A DNA stretch of 64,000 nucleotides. It comes from Hydractinia symbiolongicarpus. Taxonomy: Eukaryota > Cnidaria > Hydrozoa > Anthoathecata > Hydractiniidae. Shown here piece by piece: positions 14,700 through 26,108 of this stretch. Positions within the stretch are counted from its first letter, which is position 1. Each line of letters opens with the position of its first letter. Made by a program: the position numbers and the translations under genes. The stretch is from contig NC_079881.1 of assembly GCF_029227915.1 (NCBI RefSeq), positions 2,852,001 through 2,916,000 of the forward strand. Direction: 5' to 3'. The notes under the pieces are model-generated. The model did no database searches, had not been told where the DNA came from, and was given only the letters and a program-made list of their open reading frames with translations.

Positions 14700-16980
14700 T
14701 CTCATTTATCACATTTATCAGGTCACAGTCACAAGTTAGTTCAATTAAGTCCCACCGTCAATCGTTTCACTGTTAAAGGCGATGCAACCTAGTAATATCA
14801 GAAAAATATCGCTAAGTACATGTTGGTACGAATTTGTGACGCAACTGTTGTAACTCAAACGGACTGATACCGTTAGAACGTCATTGAAATGTAGTTTTTG
14901 AAACTGTCTCTACTTCTTCAGCGCGCGATAACGGCTAGGATTGGTCCCACAGAAAAAAATGACTTATTTATCTCAATTTTTAAATAAAGCGCTTCCACAG
15001 CGCCCAGTGTAATCACTGAGTTCCAGCAAACATGTCAAAGTAAGAAGAATGTTGTTTCTTGGATTCCAGTTGGCTCACTTATCACATTTATAAGGTCACA
15101 GGCCAAAGTTAGTTGGATTAAGTCCCACAGTCAATTATTTCATTGTTAAAAGCGATATAACTTAGTATTATCGGAAATATGTCACTAAATACATGTTGGT
15201 ACGGGTATGTGACGCAACCGTTGTATCTCAAACGGATTGATACCGCCAAGAAGTCAATGAGATGTAGTTTTTGAGAATGTCTCTATTTCTTCAGTGCGTG
15301 CTAACGGCCAGGATTGGCTCCACAAAAAAAAAAGACTTATTTATCTAAATTTTTAAAAAAAGCGCTACCACAGAGCATAGTGCACTCGCTGATTTTCAGC
15401 AATCATGTGGAATTAAGAAGAATGTTATTCCTTGGAGTCCAATTGGCTCATTTATCGCATTTATGAGGTCACAGTCCAGAATCAGTTCAATTATGTCCCA
15501 CAGTCAATCGTTTCACTGTTAGAAGCGATACAACTTAGTAATATTGGAAAAAAATCACTAAATACATGTTGGTACGAATATGTGACGCAACCGTTGTAAC
15601 TCAAACGGATTGATACCGTTAGAACATTATTGAAATGTAATTTTTGAAAAAGTCTCTATTTCTTCAGTGCGCGATAACGGCTAGGATTGGTTCCACAGTA
15701 AAAAATGACTTATTTATCTCAATTTTTAAATGAAGCGCTTCCACAGCGCCCAGTGTAATCGCTGAGGTCCAACAATCATGTCAAAGTAAGAAGAATATTA
15801 TTTTTTAGAGTCCAGTTGGCTCACTTATCACATTGATAAGGTCAAAGTCCAAAATCAGTTCAATTAAGTCCCACCGTCAATCGTTTCACTGTTAAAGGCG
15901 ATGCAACCTAGTAATATCAGAAAAATATCGCTAAGTACATGTTGGTACGAATTTGTGACGCAACTGTTGTAACTCAAACGGACTGATACCGTTAGAACGT
16001 CATTGAAATGTAGTTTTTGAAACTGTCTCTACTTCTTCAGCGCGCGATAACCGCTGGGATTGGTCCCACAGAAAAAAATGACTTATTTATCTCAATTTTT
16101 AAATAAAGCGCTTCCACAGCGCCCAGTGTAATCACTGAGTTCCAGCAAACATGTCAAAGTAAGAAGAATGTTGTTTCTTGGATTCCAGTTGGCTCACTTA
16201 TCACATTTATAAGGTCACAGGCCAAAGTTAGTTGGATTAAGTCCCACAGTCAATTATTTCATTGTTAAAAGCGATATAACTTAGTATTATCGGAAATATG
16301 TCACTAAATACATGTTGGTACGGGTATGTGACGCAACCGTTGTATCTCAAACGGATTGATACCGCCAAGAAGTCAATGAGATGTAGTTTTTGAGAATGTC
16401 TCTATTTCTTCAGTGCGTGATAACGGCCAGGATTGGCTCCACAGTAAAAAAAGACTTATTTATCTAAATTTTTAAAAAAAGCCCTACCACAGCGCCAAGT
16501 GAAATCGCTGATTTCCAGCAATCATGTCGAATTAGGAAGAATGTTATTCCTTTGAGTCCAATTGGCTCATTTATTACATTTATAAGGTCACAGTCCAGAA
16601 TCAGTTCAATTATGTCCCACAGTCAATCGTTTCACTGTTAGAAGCGATACAACTTAGTAATATTGGAAAAAAATCACTAATTACATGTTGGTACGAATAT
16701 GTGACGCAACCGTTGTAACTCAAACGGACTGATACCGTTAGAACATCATTGAAATGTAATTTTTGAAACAGTCTCTATTTCTTCAGTGCGCGATAACGGC
16801 TAGGATTGGTTCCACAGTAAAAAATGACTTATTTATCTCAATTTTTAAATGAAGCGCTTCCACAGCGCCCAGTGTAATCGCTGAGGTCCAACAATCATGT
16901 CAAAGTAAGAAGAATATTATTTTTTAGAGTCCAGTTGGCTCACTTATCACATTTATGAGGTCAAAGTCCAAAATCAGTTC
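14700..16980. repeat. three-monomer tandem duplication with a hybrid junction monomer
   Basis: Anchors 14940, 15313 and 15686 match 16059, 16432 and 16805 at exactly 1119 bp. The junction monomer at 15686 is a hybrid. Its head matches the one at 14194 (GTGCGCGATAACGG, ATATTATTTTTTAGAG). Its tail matches the one at 14567 (CCCACCGTCAATC, GTTAAAGGCGATGC, CTAAGTACATGTTGG, GAATTTGTGACGC). The switch is near 15840-15870. This is the product expected from one unequal crossover between the monomers at 14194 and 14567 on sister arrays. Confidence 0.8.
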
Positions 16981-17359
16981 AATTAAGTCCCACAGTCAAA
17001 CGTTTTACTGTTAAAAGCAATGCAACCTGGTAATATCCGAATACTATCGCTAATTACATGTGGGGACGAATATGTGACGCAACTGTTGTAACTCAAACGG
17101 AGCGACACCGTGAGAAAGTAATTGAGATGTAGGTTTTGAAACTGTCGCTCTTTCTTCAGCACGCGATAACGGCTAGGCTTGGTCCGACAGTAAAGAATGA
17201 CTTATTTATTTAAATTTTTAAATGAAGCGCTACCACAACGCCCAGTTTAACCGCTGAGTTCCGGCAATCATGTCAAAGTAAGAAGAATGTTACTTCTTGG
17301 AGTCCAATTGTCTCATTTATCACATTTATCAGGTCACAGTCCAAAGTTAGTTCAATTAA

Positions 17360-18850
17360 GTCCCACCGTCAATCGTTTCACTGTTAAAGGCGATGCAACC
17401 TAGTAATATCAGAAAAATATCGCTAAATACATGTTGGTACGAATATGTGACGCAACTGTTGTAACTCAAACGGACTGATACCGTTAGAACGTCATTGAAA
17501 TGTAGTTTTCGAAACTGTCTCTACTTCTTCAGCGCGCGATAACAGCTAGGATTGGTCCCACAGAAAAAAATGACTTATTTATCTCAATTTTTAAATGAAG
17601 CGCTTCCACAGCGCCCAGTGTAATCACTGAGTTCCAGCAAACATGTCAAAGTAAGAAGAATGTTGTTTCTTGGAGTCCAGTTGGCTCACTTATCACATTT
17701 ATAAGGTCACAGGCCAAAGTTAGTTGGATTAAGTCCCACAGTCAATTATTTCATTGTTAAAAGCGGTATAACTTAGTATTATCGGAAATATGTCACTAAA
17801 TACATGTTGGTACGGGTATGTGACGCAACTGTTGTATCTCAAACGGATTGATACCGCCAAGAAGTAAATGAGATGTAGTTTTTGAGAATGTCTCTGTTTC
17901 TTCAGTGCGTGCTAACGGCCAGGATTGGCTCCACAAAAAAAAGACTTTTTTTTATCTAAATTTTTAAAAAAAGCGCTGCCACAGAGCATAGTGTACTCGC
18001 TGATTTCCAGCAATCATGTCGAATTAGGAAGAATGTTATTCCTTGGAGTCCAATTGGCTCATTTATTACATTAATAAGGTCACAGTCCAGAATCAGTTCA
18101 ATTAAGTCCCACCGTCAATCGTTTCACTGTTAAAGGCGATGCAACCTAGTAATATCAGAAAAATATCGCTAAATACATGTTGGTACGAATATGTGACGCA
18201 ACTGTTGTAACTCAAACGGACTGATACCGTTAGAACGTCATTGAAATGTAGTTTTTGAAACTGTCTCTACTTCTTCAGCGCGCGATAACAGCTAGGATTG
18301 GTCCCACAGAAAAAAATGACTTATTTATCTCAATTTTTAAATGAAGCGCTTCCACAGCGCCCAGTGTAATCGCTGAGTTCCAGCAATCATGTCGAATTAA
18401 GAAGAATGTTGTTTCTTGGAGTCCAGTTGGCTCACTTATCACATTTATAAGGTCACAGGCCAAAGTTAGTTGGATTAAGTCCCACAGTCAATTATTTCAT
18501 TGTTAAAAGCGATATAACTTAGTAATGTCGGAAATATGTCACTAAATACATGTTGGTACGAGTATGTGACGCAGCCGATGTATCTCAAACGGATTGATAC
18601 CGCCAAGAAGTCAATGAGATGTAGTTTTTGAGAATGTCTCTATTTCTTCAGTGCGTGCCAACGGCCAGGATTGGCTCCACAGTAAAAAAAGACTTTTTTA
18701 TCTAAATTTTTTAAAAAAGCGCTACCACAGCGCCAAGTGAAATCGCTGAATTCCAGCAATCATGTGGAATTAAGAAGAATGTTATTCCTTGGAGTCCAAT
18801 TGGCTCATTTATCGCATTTATGAGGTCACAGTCCAGAATCAGTTCAATTA
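17360..18850. repeat. two-monomer tandem duplication, period 746 bp
   Basis: The monomer at 17551 (AACAGCTAGGATTGG, CACAGAAAAAAATGAC) repeats at 18297. The junction monomer 17924 has a family-2 head (GGATTGGCTCCACA) and a tail copied from the monomer at 17178 (CCCACCGTCAATC, GTTAAAGGCGATGC, CGCAACTGTTG). The head-to-tail switch is near 18070-18105. An older seven-monomer relation also exists: 14194, 14567, 14940 and 15313 correspond to 16805, 17178, 17551 and 17924 at 2611 bp. Confidence 0.75.
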
Positions 18851-19029
18851 AGTCCCACAGTCAATCGCTTCACTGTTAAAAGCGATACAACTTAGTAATA
18901 TTGGAAAAAAATCACTAAATACATGTTGGTACGAATATGTGACGCAACCGTTGTAACTCAAACGGACTGATACCGCTAGAACGTCAATGAAATGTAGTTT
19001 TTGAAACTGTCTCTATTTCTTCAGCTCGC

Positions 19030-22000
19030 GATAACGGCTAGGATTGGTCCCACAGTAAAAAATGACTTATTTATCTCAATTCTTAAATGAAGCGCTTCCA
19101 CAGCGCCCAGTGTAATCGCTGAGTTTCAACAAACATGTCAAAGTAAGAAGAATGTTATTTCTTGGTGTCCAATTGTCTCATTTATCACATTTATCAGGTC
19201 GCAGGCCAAAGTTTGATGAATTAAGTCCCACAGTCAATCATTTCATTGTTAAAAGCGATGCAACCTAGTGGTATCCGAATACTATCGCTAAATACATGTG
19301 GGGACGAATATGTGACGCAACCGTTGTAACTCAATCGGATTGATACCGTTAGAAAGTCAATGAAATATAGTTTTTGAAACTGTTGCTACTTCTTCAGAGC
19401 ACGATAACGGTTAGAATTGGTTCCACAGTAAAAAATGACTTTTTTATTTAAATTTTTAAATAGAGCGCTACCACAGCGCCCAGTGTAATCGCTGAGTTGC
19501 GGCAATCATGTAAATTTAAGAAGAATGTTATTTCTTGGAGTCCAATTGTCTCAATTACCACACTCATCAGGTCACAGTCCAAAGTTAGTTCAATTAAGTC
19601 CCACAGTCAATCGTTTCACTAATAAAAGCGTTGCAACCTAGTAATATCAGAGAAATATCGCTTAATTTATGTTGGTACGAATATGTGACCCAACCGTTGT
19701 AACTCAAACGGACTGACACCGTGAGAAATTAATTGAGATGTAGTTTTTGAAACTGTCGCTCTTTCTTCAGCACGCGATAACGGCTAGGATTGGTCCAACA
19801 GTAAAGAATGACATATTTATTTAAATTTTTAAATGAAGCGCTACCACAACGCCCAGTGTAACCGCTGAGTTCCGGCAATCATGTCAAAGTAAGAAGAATG
19901 TTACTTCTTGGAGTCCAATTTCCTCATTTATCACATTTATCAAGTCAAAGTCCAAAGTTAGTTCAATTAAGTCCCACCGTCAATCGTTTCACTGTTCAAG
20001 GCGATGCAACCTAGTAATATCAGAAAAATATCGCTAAATACATGTTGGTACGAATATGTGACGCAACTGTTGTAACTCAAACGGACTGACACCGTTAGAA
20101 AGTCATTGAAATGTAGTTTTTGCAACTGTCTCTATTTCTTCAGCGCGTGCTAACGGCCAGGATTGGTTCGACAGTAAAAAAAGACTTATTTATCTAAATT
20201 TTTAAAAAAAGCGCTACCACAGAGCATAGTGTACTCGCTGATTTCCAGCAATCATGTCGAATTAAGAAGAATGTTATACCTTGGAGTCCAATTGGCTCAT
20301 TTATTACATTTATAAGGTCACAGTCCAGAATCAGTTCAATTATATCCCACAGTCAATCGTTTCACTGTTAAAAGCGATGCAACCTAGTAGTAGCGGAAAT
20401 ATATCGCTAAATATATGTTGGTACGAATATGTGACGCAACCGTTGTAACTCAAACGGACTGATACCGCTAGAACGTCATTGAAATGTAGTTTTTGAAACT
20501 GCCTTTATTTCTTCAGCTCGCGATAACGGCTAGGATTGGTCCCACAGTAAAAAATGACTTATTTATCTCAATTCTTAAATGAAGCGCTTCCACAGCGCCC
20601 AGTGTAATCGCTGAGTTTCAACAAACATGTCAAAGTAAGAAGAATGTTATTTCTTGGAGTCCAATTGTCTCATTTATCACATTTATCAGGTCGCAGGCCA
20701 AAGTTAGTTGAATTAAGTCCCACAGTCAATCATTTCATTGTTAAAAGCGATGCAACCTAGTGATATCCGAATACTATCGCTAAATACATGTGGGGACGAA
20801 TATGTGACGCAACCGTTGTAACTCAATCGGATTGATACCGTTAGAAAGTCAATGAAATGTAGTTTTTGAAACTGTTGCTACTTCTTCAGAGCACGATAAC
20901 GGCTAGGATTGGTCTCACAGTAAAAAATGACTTTTTTATTTAATTTTTTTAATGAAGCGCTACCACAGCGCCCAGTGTAATCGCTGAGTTCCGGCAATCA
21001 TGTAAAATTAGGAAGAATGGTGTTTCTTGGAGTCCAATTGTTTCATTTATCACACTCATCAGGTCAAAGTCCAAAGTTAGTTCAATTAAGTCCCACAGTC
21101 AATCGTTTTACTAATAAAAGCGATGCAACCTAGTAATATCAGAAAAATATCGCTAAATACATGTTGGTACGAATATGTGACGCAACTGTTGTAACTCAAA
21201 CGGACTGATACCGTTAGAAAGTCATTGAAATGTAGTTTTTGCAACTGTCTCTATTTCTTCAGCGCGCGATAACGGCTAGGTTTGGTCCCACAGAAAAAAA
21301 TGATTTATTTATCTCAATTTTTAAATGAAGCGCTTCCACAGCGCCCAGTGTAATCACTGAGTTCCAGCAAACATGTCAAAGTAAGAAGAATGTTGTTTCT
21401 TGGAGTCCAGTCGGCTCACTTATCACATTTATAAGGTCACAGGCCAAAGTTAGTTGGATTAAGTCCCACAGTCTATCATTTCATTGTTAAAAGCGATATA
21501 ACTTAGTAATATCGGAAAAATGTCACTAAATACATGTTGGTACGAGTATGTGACGCAACCGTTGTATCTCAAACGGATTGATACCGCCAAGAAGTCAATG
21601 AGATGTAGTTTTTGAGAATGTGTCTACTTCTTCAGTGCGTGCTAACGGCCAGGATTGGTACGACAGTAAAAAAAGACTTATTTATCTAAATTTTAAAAAA
21701 AAAAGCGCTACCACAGAGCATAGTGTACTCGCTGATTTCCAGCAATCATGTCGAATTAAAGAGAATGTTATTCCTTGGAGTCCAATTGGCTCATTTATTA
21801 CATTTATAAGGTCACAGTCCAGAATCAGTTCAATTATATCCCACAGTCAATCCTTTCACTGTTAAAAGCGATGAAACCTAGTAGTAGCGGAAATTTATCG
21901 CTAAATATATGTTGGTACGAATATGTGACGCAACCATTGTAACTCAAACGGACTGATATCGCTAGAACGTCATTGAAATGTAGTTTTTGAAACTGTCTCT

Positions 22001-22370
22001 ATTTCTTCAGCTCGCGATAACGGCTAGGATTGGTCCCACAGTAAAAAATGACTTATTTATCTCAATTCTTAAATGAAGCGCTTCCACAGCGCCCAGTGTA
22101 ATCGCTGAATTTCAACAAACATGTCAAAGTAAGAAGAATGTTATTTCTTGGAGTCCAATTGTCTCATTTATCACATTTATCAGGTCGCAGGCCAAAGTTA
22201 GTTGAATTAAGTCCCACAGTCAATCATTTCATTGTTAAAAGCGATGCAACCATTGATATCCGAATACTATTGCTAAATACATGTGGGGACAAATATGTGA
22301 CGCAACCGTTGTAACTCAATCGGATTGATACCGTTAGAAAGTCAATGAAATGTAGTTTTTGAAGCTGTCG
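19030..22370. repeat. partial four-monomer unit, about 1492 bp, in two and a half copies
   Basis: The head with CAGCTCGCGATAACGGC and CTCAATTCTTAAATGAAG occurs at 19043, 20535 and 22029 (spacing 1492 and 1494). 19416 matches 20908 (CAGAGCACGATAACGG). 20162 matches 21654 (GGATTGGTTCG or GGTACG, CAATTATATCCCACAG). The third position differs: 19789 carries GGTCCAACAGTAAAG but 21281 carries GGTTTGGTCCCACAGAAAAAAATG. The unit has therefore been edited by exchange or conversion since it formed. Confidence 0.7.
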
Positions 22371-22870
22371 CTCTTTCTTCAGCACGCGATAACGGCTAAG
22401 GTTGGTCCGATAGAAACGAATGACTTATTTATTTAAATTTTTAAATGAAGCGCTACCACAACGCCCAGTGTAACCGCTGAGTTCCGGCAATCATGTCAAA
22501 TTAAGAAGAATGTTATTTCTTGGAGTCCAATTGTCACATTTAACACATTTATCAGGTCACAGTCCAAAGTTAGTTCAATTAAGTCCCACGTCAATCGTTT
22601 CAGTGTTAAAGGCGATGCAACCTAGTAATAACAGAAAAATATCGCTAAATACATGTTGGTACGAATATGTGACGCAACCGTTGTAACTCAAACGCACTGA
22701 TACCGTTAGAACGTCATTGAAATGTAGTTTTTGAAACTGTCTTATTTCTTCGGCGCGCGATAAGGGCTAGGATTGGTCCCACAGTAAAAAATGACTTATT
22801 TATCTCAATTTTTAAATGAAGCGCTTCCACAGCGCCCAGTGTAATCGCTGAGTTCCAGCAAACATGTTAA
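21250..22870. repeat. block with a distant second copy at about 27885-29860
   Basis: 21281, 21654 and 22029 match 27900, 28273 and 28645 at offset 6616-6619. 22401 and 22772 match 29390 and 29761 at offset 6989 (GGCTAAGGTTGGTCCGATAG, CCCACGTCAATCG, CAGTGTTAAAGG). The offset grows by one monomer because the second copy keeps an extra monomer (29018, like 20908) that the first lacks. A deletion or insertion of exactly one register unit between copies suggests exchange without loss of phase. Confidence 0.75.
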
Positions 22871-22984
22871 AGTAAGAAGAATGTTACTTCTTGGAGTCCA
22901 ATTGTCTCATTTATCTCATTTATCAGGTCACAGTCTAAAGTTAGTTCAATTAAGTCCCACAGTCACTCATCTCATTGTTAAAAG

Positions 22985-23005
22985 CGATATAACTTAGTAA
23001 TATCG
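22985..23005. repeat. CGATAT/ATATCG inverted repeat in some monomers (example)
   Basis: A perfect 6-bp inverted repeat flanks the loop AACTTAGTA. It is present in monomers with GCGATATAACTTAG followed by TAATATCGG. It is absent from the other common subtypes (GCGATGCAACC and GCGATACAAC), so it is a subtype feature and not a constraint on the whole family. Confidence 0.5.
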
Positions 23006-23022
23006 GAAAAATGTCACTAAAT

Positions 23023-23042
23023 ACATGTTGGTACGAATATGT
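23023..23042. other. best conserved block of the monomer (example)
   Basis: ACATGTTGGTACGAATATGT appears with little change in most monomers across all families, while nearby blocks are family specific. It contains the inverted tetranucleotides ACAT and ATGT. Exceptions are subtypes with GTTGCTGCG, GTGGGGACG, or AATTAATG or ACATATG at the left edge. Unusual conservation inside a satellite monomer can mark a site for a DNA-binding protein, as CENP-B boxes do in some mammals, but this is not a CENP-B box and no binding protein can be named. Confidence 0.45.
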
Positions 23043-23049
23043 AACACAA

Positions 23050-23067
23050 CCGTTGTATCTCAAACGG
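23050..23067. repeat. CCGTT/AACGG inverted repeat in the monomer (example)
   Basis: CCGTT and AACGG flank the 8-nt loop GTATCTCA. The arms are kept in family 1 (loop GTAACTCA) and family 2 alike. They are lost in subtypes reading CCGTTTTAACTCAAAGTG, CTCAAAGGGAC or CTCCAGCGG. It lies 7 bp downstream of the conserved block. Confidence 0.55.
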
Positions 23068-24274
23068 ATTGATACCACCAAGAAGTCAATGAGATGTAGT
23101 TTTTGAAAATGTCTCTATTTCTTCAGTGAGTGCTAACGGCAGGATTGGTTCCACAGTAAAAAAACACTGATTTATCTAAATTTTTAAAAACAGCTCTACC
23201 AAAGAGCATAGTGTATTCACTGAATTCCAGCAATCATGTCGAATTAATAAGAAGGTTATTCCTTGGAGTCCAACTGGCTTATTTATTACATTTATAAGGT
23301 CACAGTCCAGAATCAGTTCAATTAAGTCCTACAGTCAATCGTTTCACTGTTAAAAGCGATGCAACCTAGTAATAGCGGAAAAATATCGCTAAATACATGT
23401 TGGTACGAATATGTAACGCAACCGTTGTAACTAAAACGGACTGATACCGTTAGAAAGTCAATGAAATGTAGTTTTTAAAGCTGTTGCTACTTCTTCAGAG
23501 CACGATAACGTCTAGGATTGGTCCCACAGTAAAAAATGACTTTTTTATTTAAATTTTTAAATGAAGCGCTACCACAACGCCCAGTGTAACCGCTGAGTTC
23601 CGGCAATCATGTCGAATTAAGAAGAATGTTATTCCTTGGAGTCCAAATGGCCCATTTATCGCTTTTAAAAGATCACAGTCCAGAATCAGTTTAATTAAGT
23701 CCCACAGTCAATCGTTTCACTGTTAAAAGCGATGCAACCTAGTAATACCGGAAAAATGTCAGTAAATACATGTTGGTACGAATATGTGACGCAGCCGTTG
23801 TATCTCAAACGGATTGATACCGCCACGAAGTCAATGAGGTGTAGTTTTTGAGAATATCTCTATTTCTTCAGTGCGTGCTAACGGCCATGATTGGTTTCAC
23901 AGTAAAAATAGACTTATTTATCTAAATGTTTTAAAAAAGCGCTACCACAGAGCATAGTGCACTCGCTGAATCCAAGCAATCATGTCGAATTAAGAAGAAT
24001 GTTATTTCATGTAGTCAAACTGGCACATTTATCACATTTATAAGGTCACAGGCCAAAGTTAGTTCAATTAAGTCCCACAGTCAATCGTTTCATTGTTAAC
24101 AGCGATATAATTAGTAATATCGGACAAATGTCGCTAAATACATGTTGGTACGAATATGTAACGCAGCCGTTATATCTCAAACGGATTGATACTGCCACGA
24201 AGTCGGTGAGATTTAGTTTTTGAGAATATCTCTATTTCTTCAGTGCGTGCTAACGGCCAGGATTGGTCCCACAG

Positions 24275-24284
24275 TATATAAAAA
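24275..24284 (+). other. TATA-like run in one monomer subtype
   Basis: TATATAAAAA lies about 13 bp after ATTGGT, which reads ACCAAT (a CCAAT-box core) on the other strand. The same subtype occurs at 33861, 39180, 42443, 44305, 54648, 56138, 59117, 60607 and 63586. The sequence resembles a promoter core only superficially. I have no evidence that it starts transcription, and the CCAAT-like core is in nearly every monomer. Confidence 0.2.
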
Positions 24285-24634
24285 CTTATTTATCTAAATT
24301 TTTAAAAAAAGCGCTACCACAGAGCATAGTGTACTCGCTGAATTCCAGCAATCATGTCGAATTAAGAAAAATGTTATTCCTTGGAGTCCAATTGGCTCAT
24401 TTATCGCATTTATAAGGTCACAGTCTAGAATCAGTTCAATTAAGTCCCACAGTCAATCGCTTCACTGTTAAAAGCAATACAATTTAGTAATATTGGAATA
24501 AAATCACTAAATACATGTTGCTGCGAATATGTGACGCAACCGTTGTAACTCAAAGGGACTAATACCGTTAGAACGTCATTGAAATATAGTTTTTGAAACT
24601 GTCTCTATTTCTTCAGCGCGCGATAACGGCTAGG

Positions 24635-24916
24635 ATTGGTCCCACAGTAAAAATGTTATTCCTTGGAGTCCAATTGGCTCATTTATCGCATTTATAAGGT
24701 CACAGTCTAGAATCAGTTCAATTAAGTCCCACAGTCAATCGCTTCACTGTTAAAAGCAATACAACTTAGTAATATTGGAAAAAAATCACTAAATACATGT
24801 TGCTGCGAATATGTAACGCAACCGTTGTAACTCAAAGGGACTAATACCGTTAGAACGTCATTGAAATATAATTTTTGAAACTGTCTCTATTTCTATAGCG
24901 CGCGATAACGGCTAGG
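24635..24916. repeat. 282-bp internally deleted monomer, 1 of 6
   Basis: The segment after CACAGTAAAAATG jumps straight to TTATTCCTTGGAGTCC. About 91 bp of the normal monomer (from ACTTATTTATC through AAGAAGAATG) are missing. The two ends share AATG in intact monomers, consistent with a microhomology-mediated deletion. Downstream variants (CACAGTCTAGAATC, GTTGCTGCGAATATG, AAAGGGACTAATACC) are shared with most other members of the deleted class. The next monomer, 24917, is full length. Confidence 0.93.
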
Positions 24917-25707
24917 ATTGGTCCCACAGTAAAAAATAACTTATTTATCTCAATTTTTAAATGAAGCGCTACCACAGAGCATAGTGTACTCGCTGAATTC
25001 CAGCAATCATGTGGAATTAAGAAGAATGTTATTCCTTGGAGTCCAATTGGCTCATTTATCGCATTTATGAGGTCACAGTCCAGAATCAGTTCAATTAAGT
25101 CCCACAGTCAATCGCTTCACTGTTAAAAGTGGTACAACTTAGTAATATTGGAAAAAAATCACTAAATACATGTTGGTACGAATATGTGACGCAACCGTTG
25201 TAACTGAAACGGACTGACACCGTTAGAACGTCATTGAAATGTAATTTTTGAAACTGTCTTATTTCTTCAGCGCGCGATAACGGCTAGGATTGGTCCCACA
25301 GTAAAAAATGACTTATTTATCTCAATTTTTAAATGAAGCGCTTCCACAGCGCCCAGTGTAATCGCTGAGTTCCAGCAAACATGTCAAAGTAAGAAGAATG
25401 TTATTCCTTGGAGTCCAAAATGCCCATTTATCGCATTTAAAAGGTCACAGTCCAGAATCAGTTCAATTAAGTCCCACAGTCAATCGTTTCACTGTTAAAA
25501 GCGATGCAACCTAGTAATAGCGGAAAAATATCGCTAAATACATGTTGGTACGAATATGTGACCCAACCGTTGTAACTCAAACGGACTGATACCGCCAGAA
25601 AGTCATTGAAATGAAGTTTTTGAAACTGTCTCTATTTCTTCAGCGCGCGATAACGGCTAGGATTGGTCCCACAGTAAAAAATGACTTATTTATCTCAATT
25701 TTTAAAT

Positions 25708-25725
25708 GAAGCGCTTCCACAGCGC
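25708..25725. repeat. palindrome and short hairpin in family-1 monomers (example)
   Basis: GAAGCGCTTC (25708-25717) is a perfect 10-bp palindrome. Overlapping it, GCGCT and AGCGC form a 5-bp inverted repeat around the loop TCCAC (25711-25725). This form recurs in most family-1 monomers. In family 2 the same place reads GCGCTACCACAGAGC or GCTCTACCAAAGAGC. The structure is seen directly; a role in protein binding or cruciform formation is only inferred. Confidence 0.7.
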
Positions 25726-26093
25726 GCAGTGTAATCGGTGAGTTCCAGCACACATGTCAAAGTAAGAAGAATGTTACTTCTTGGAGTCCAATTGTCTCAT
25801 TTATCTCATTTATCAGGTCACAGTCCAAAGTTAGTTCAATTATGTCCCACAGTCACTCATTTCATTGTTAAAAGCGATATAACTTAGTAATATCGGAAAA
25901 ATGTCACTAAATACATGTTGGTACGAATATGTAACACAACCGTTGTATCTCCAGCGGATTGATACCACCAAGAAGTCAATGAGATGTAGTTTTTGAAAAT
26001 GTCTCTATTTCTTCAGTGAGTGCTAACGGCCAGGATTGGTTCCACAGTAAAGAAAGACTTATTTATCTAAATTTTTAAAAACAGCTCTACCAA

Positions 26094-26108
26094 AGAGCAT
26101 AGTGTATT
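26094..26108. repeat. covariant form of the hairpin in family-2 monomers (example)
   Basis: GCTCT and AGAGC pair around ACCAA. Compared with the family-1 form at 25711 (GCGCT/AGCGC), the central G-C pair has become T-A on both arms, so pairing is kept. Other family-2 monomers (GCGCT/AGAGC) have a mismatch at this pair and family 3 (GCGCT/AACGC) has one at another pair. Conservation of pairing is therefore partial. Confidence 0.6.

Larger units (their letters stand above)
9291..19000. repeat. array segment 2: heterogeneous monomers
   Basis: Anchors are at 9350, 9722, 10094, 10466, 10839, 11212, 11584, 11957, 12330, 12703, 13075, 13448, 13821, 14194, 14567, 14940, 15313, 15686, 16059, 16432, 16805, 17178, 17551, 17924, 18297 and 18670. 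Spacings are 371-373 bp. The 372-bp intervals between 9350 and 10839 and at 12703 reflect single-base losses, for example GCGATATAATTAG in place of GCGATATAACTTAG. Family-1 and family-2 monomers mix without a long shared order. No gene or inserted element was seen. Confidence 0.95.

Noticed and set aside
21690-21715. Expanded A-run as a possible retrotransposon tail
   Set aside because: The run is only a 2-base extension of a tract present in all family-2 monomers. There is no inserted element or target-site duplication.
24275-24284. Promoter made of the CCAAT-like and TATA-like motifs
   Set aside because: The TATA-like run is limited to one subtype and probably reflects small changes in an A-run. 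The CCAAT-like core occurs in nearly every monomer and has no special context.
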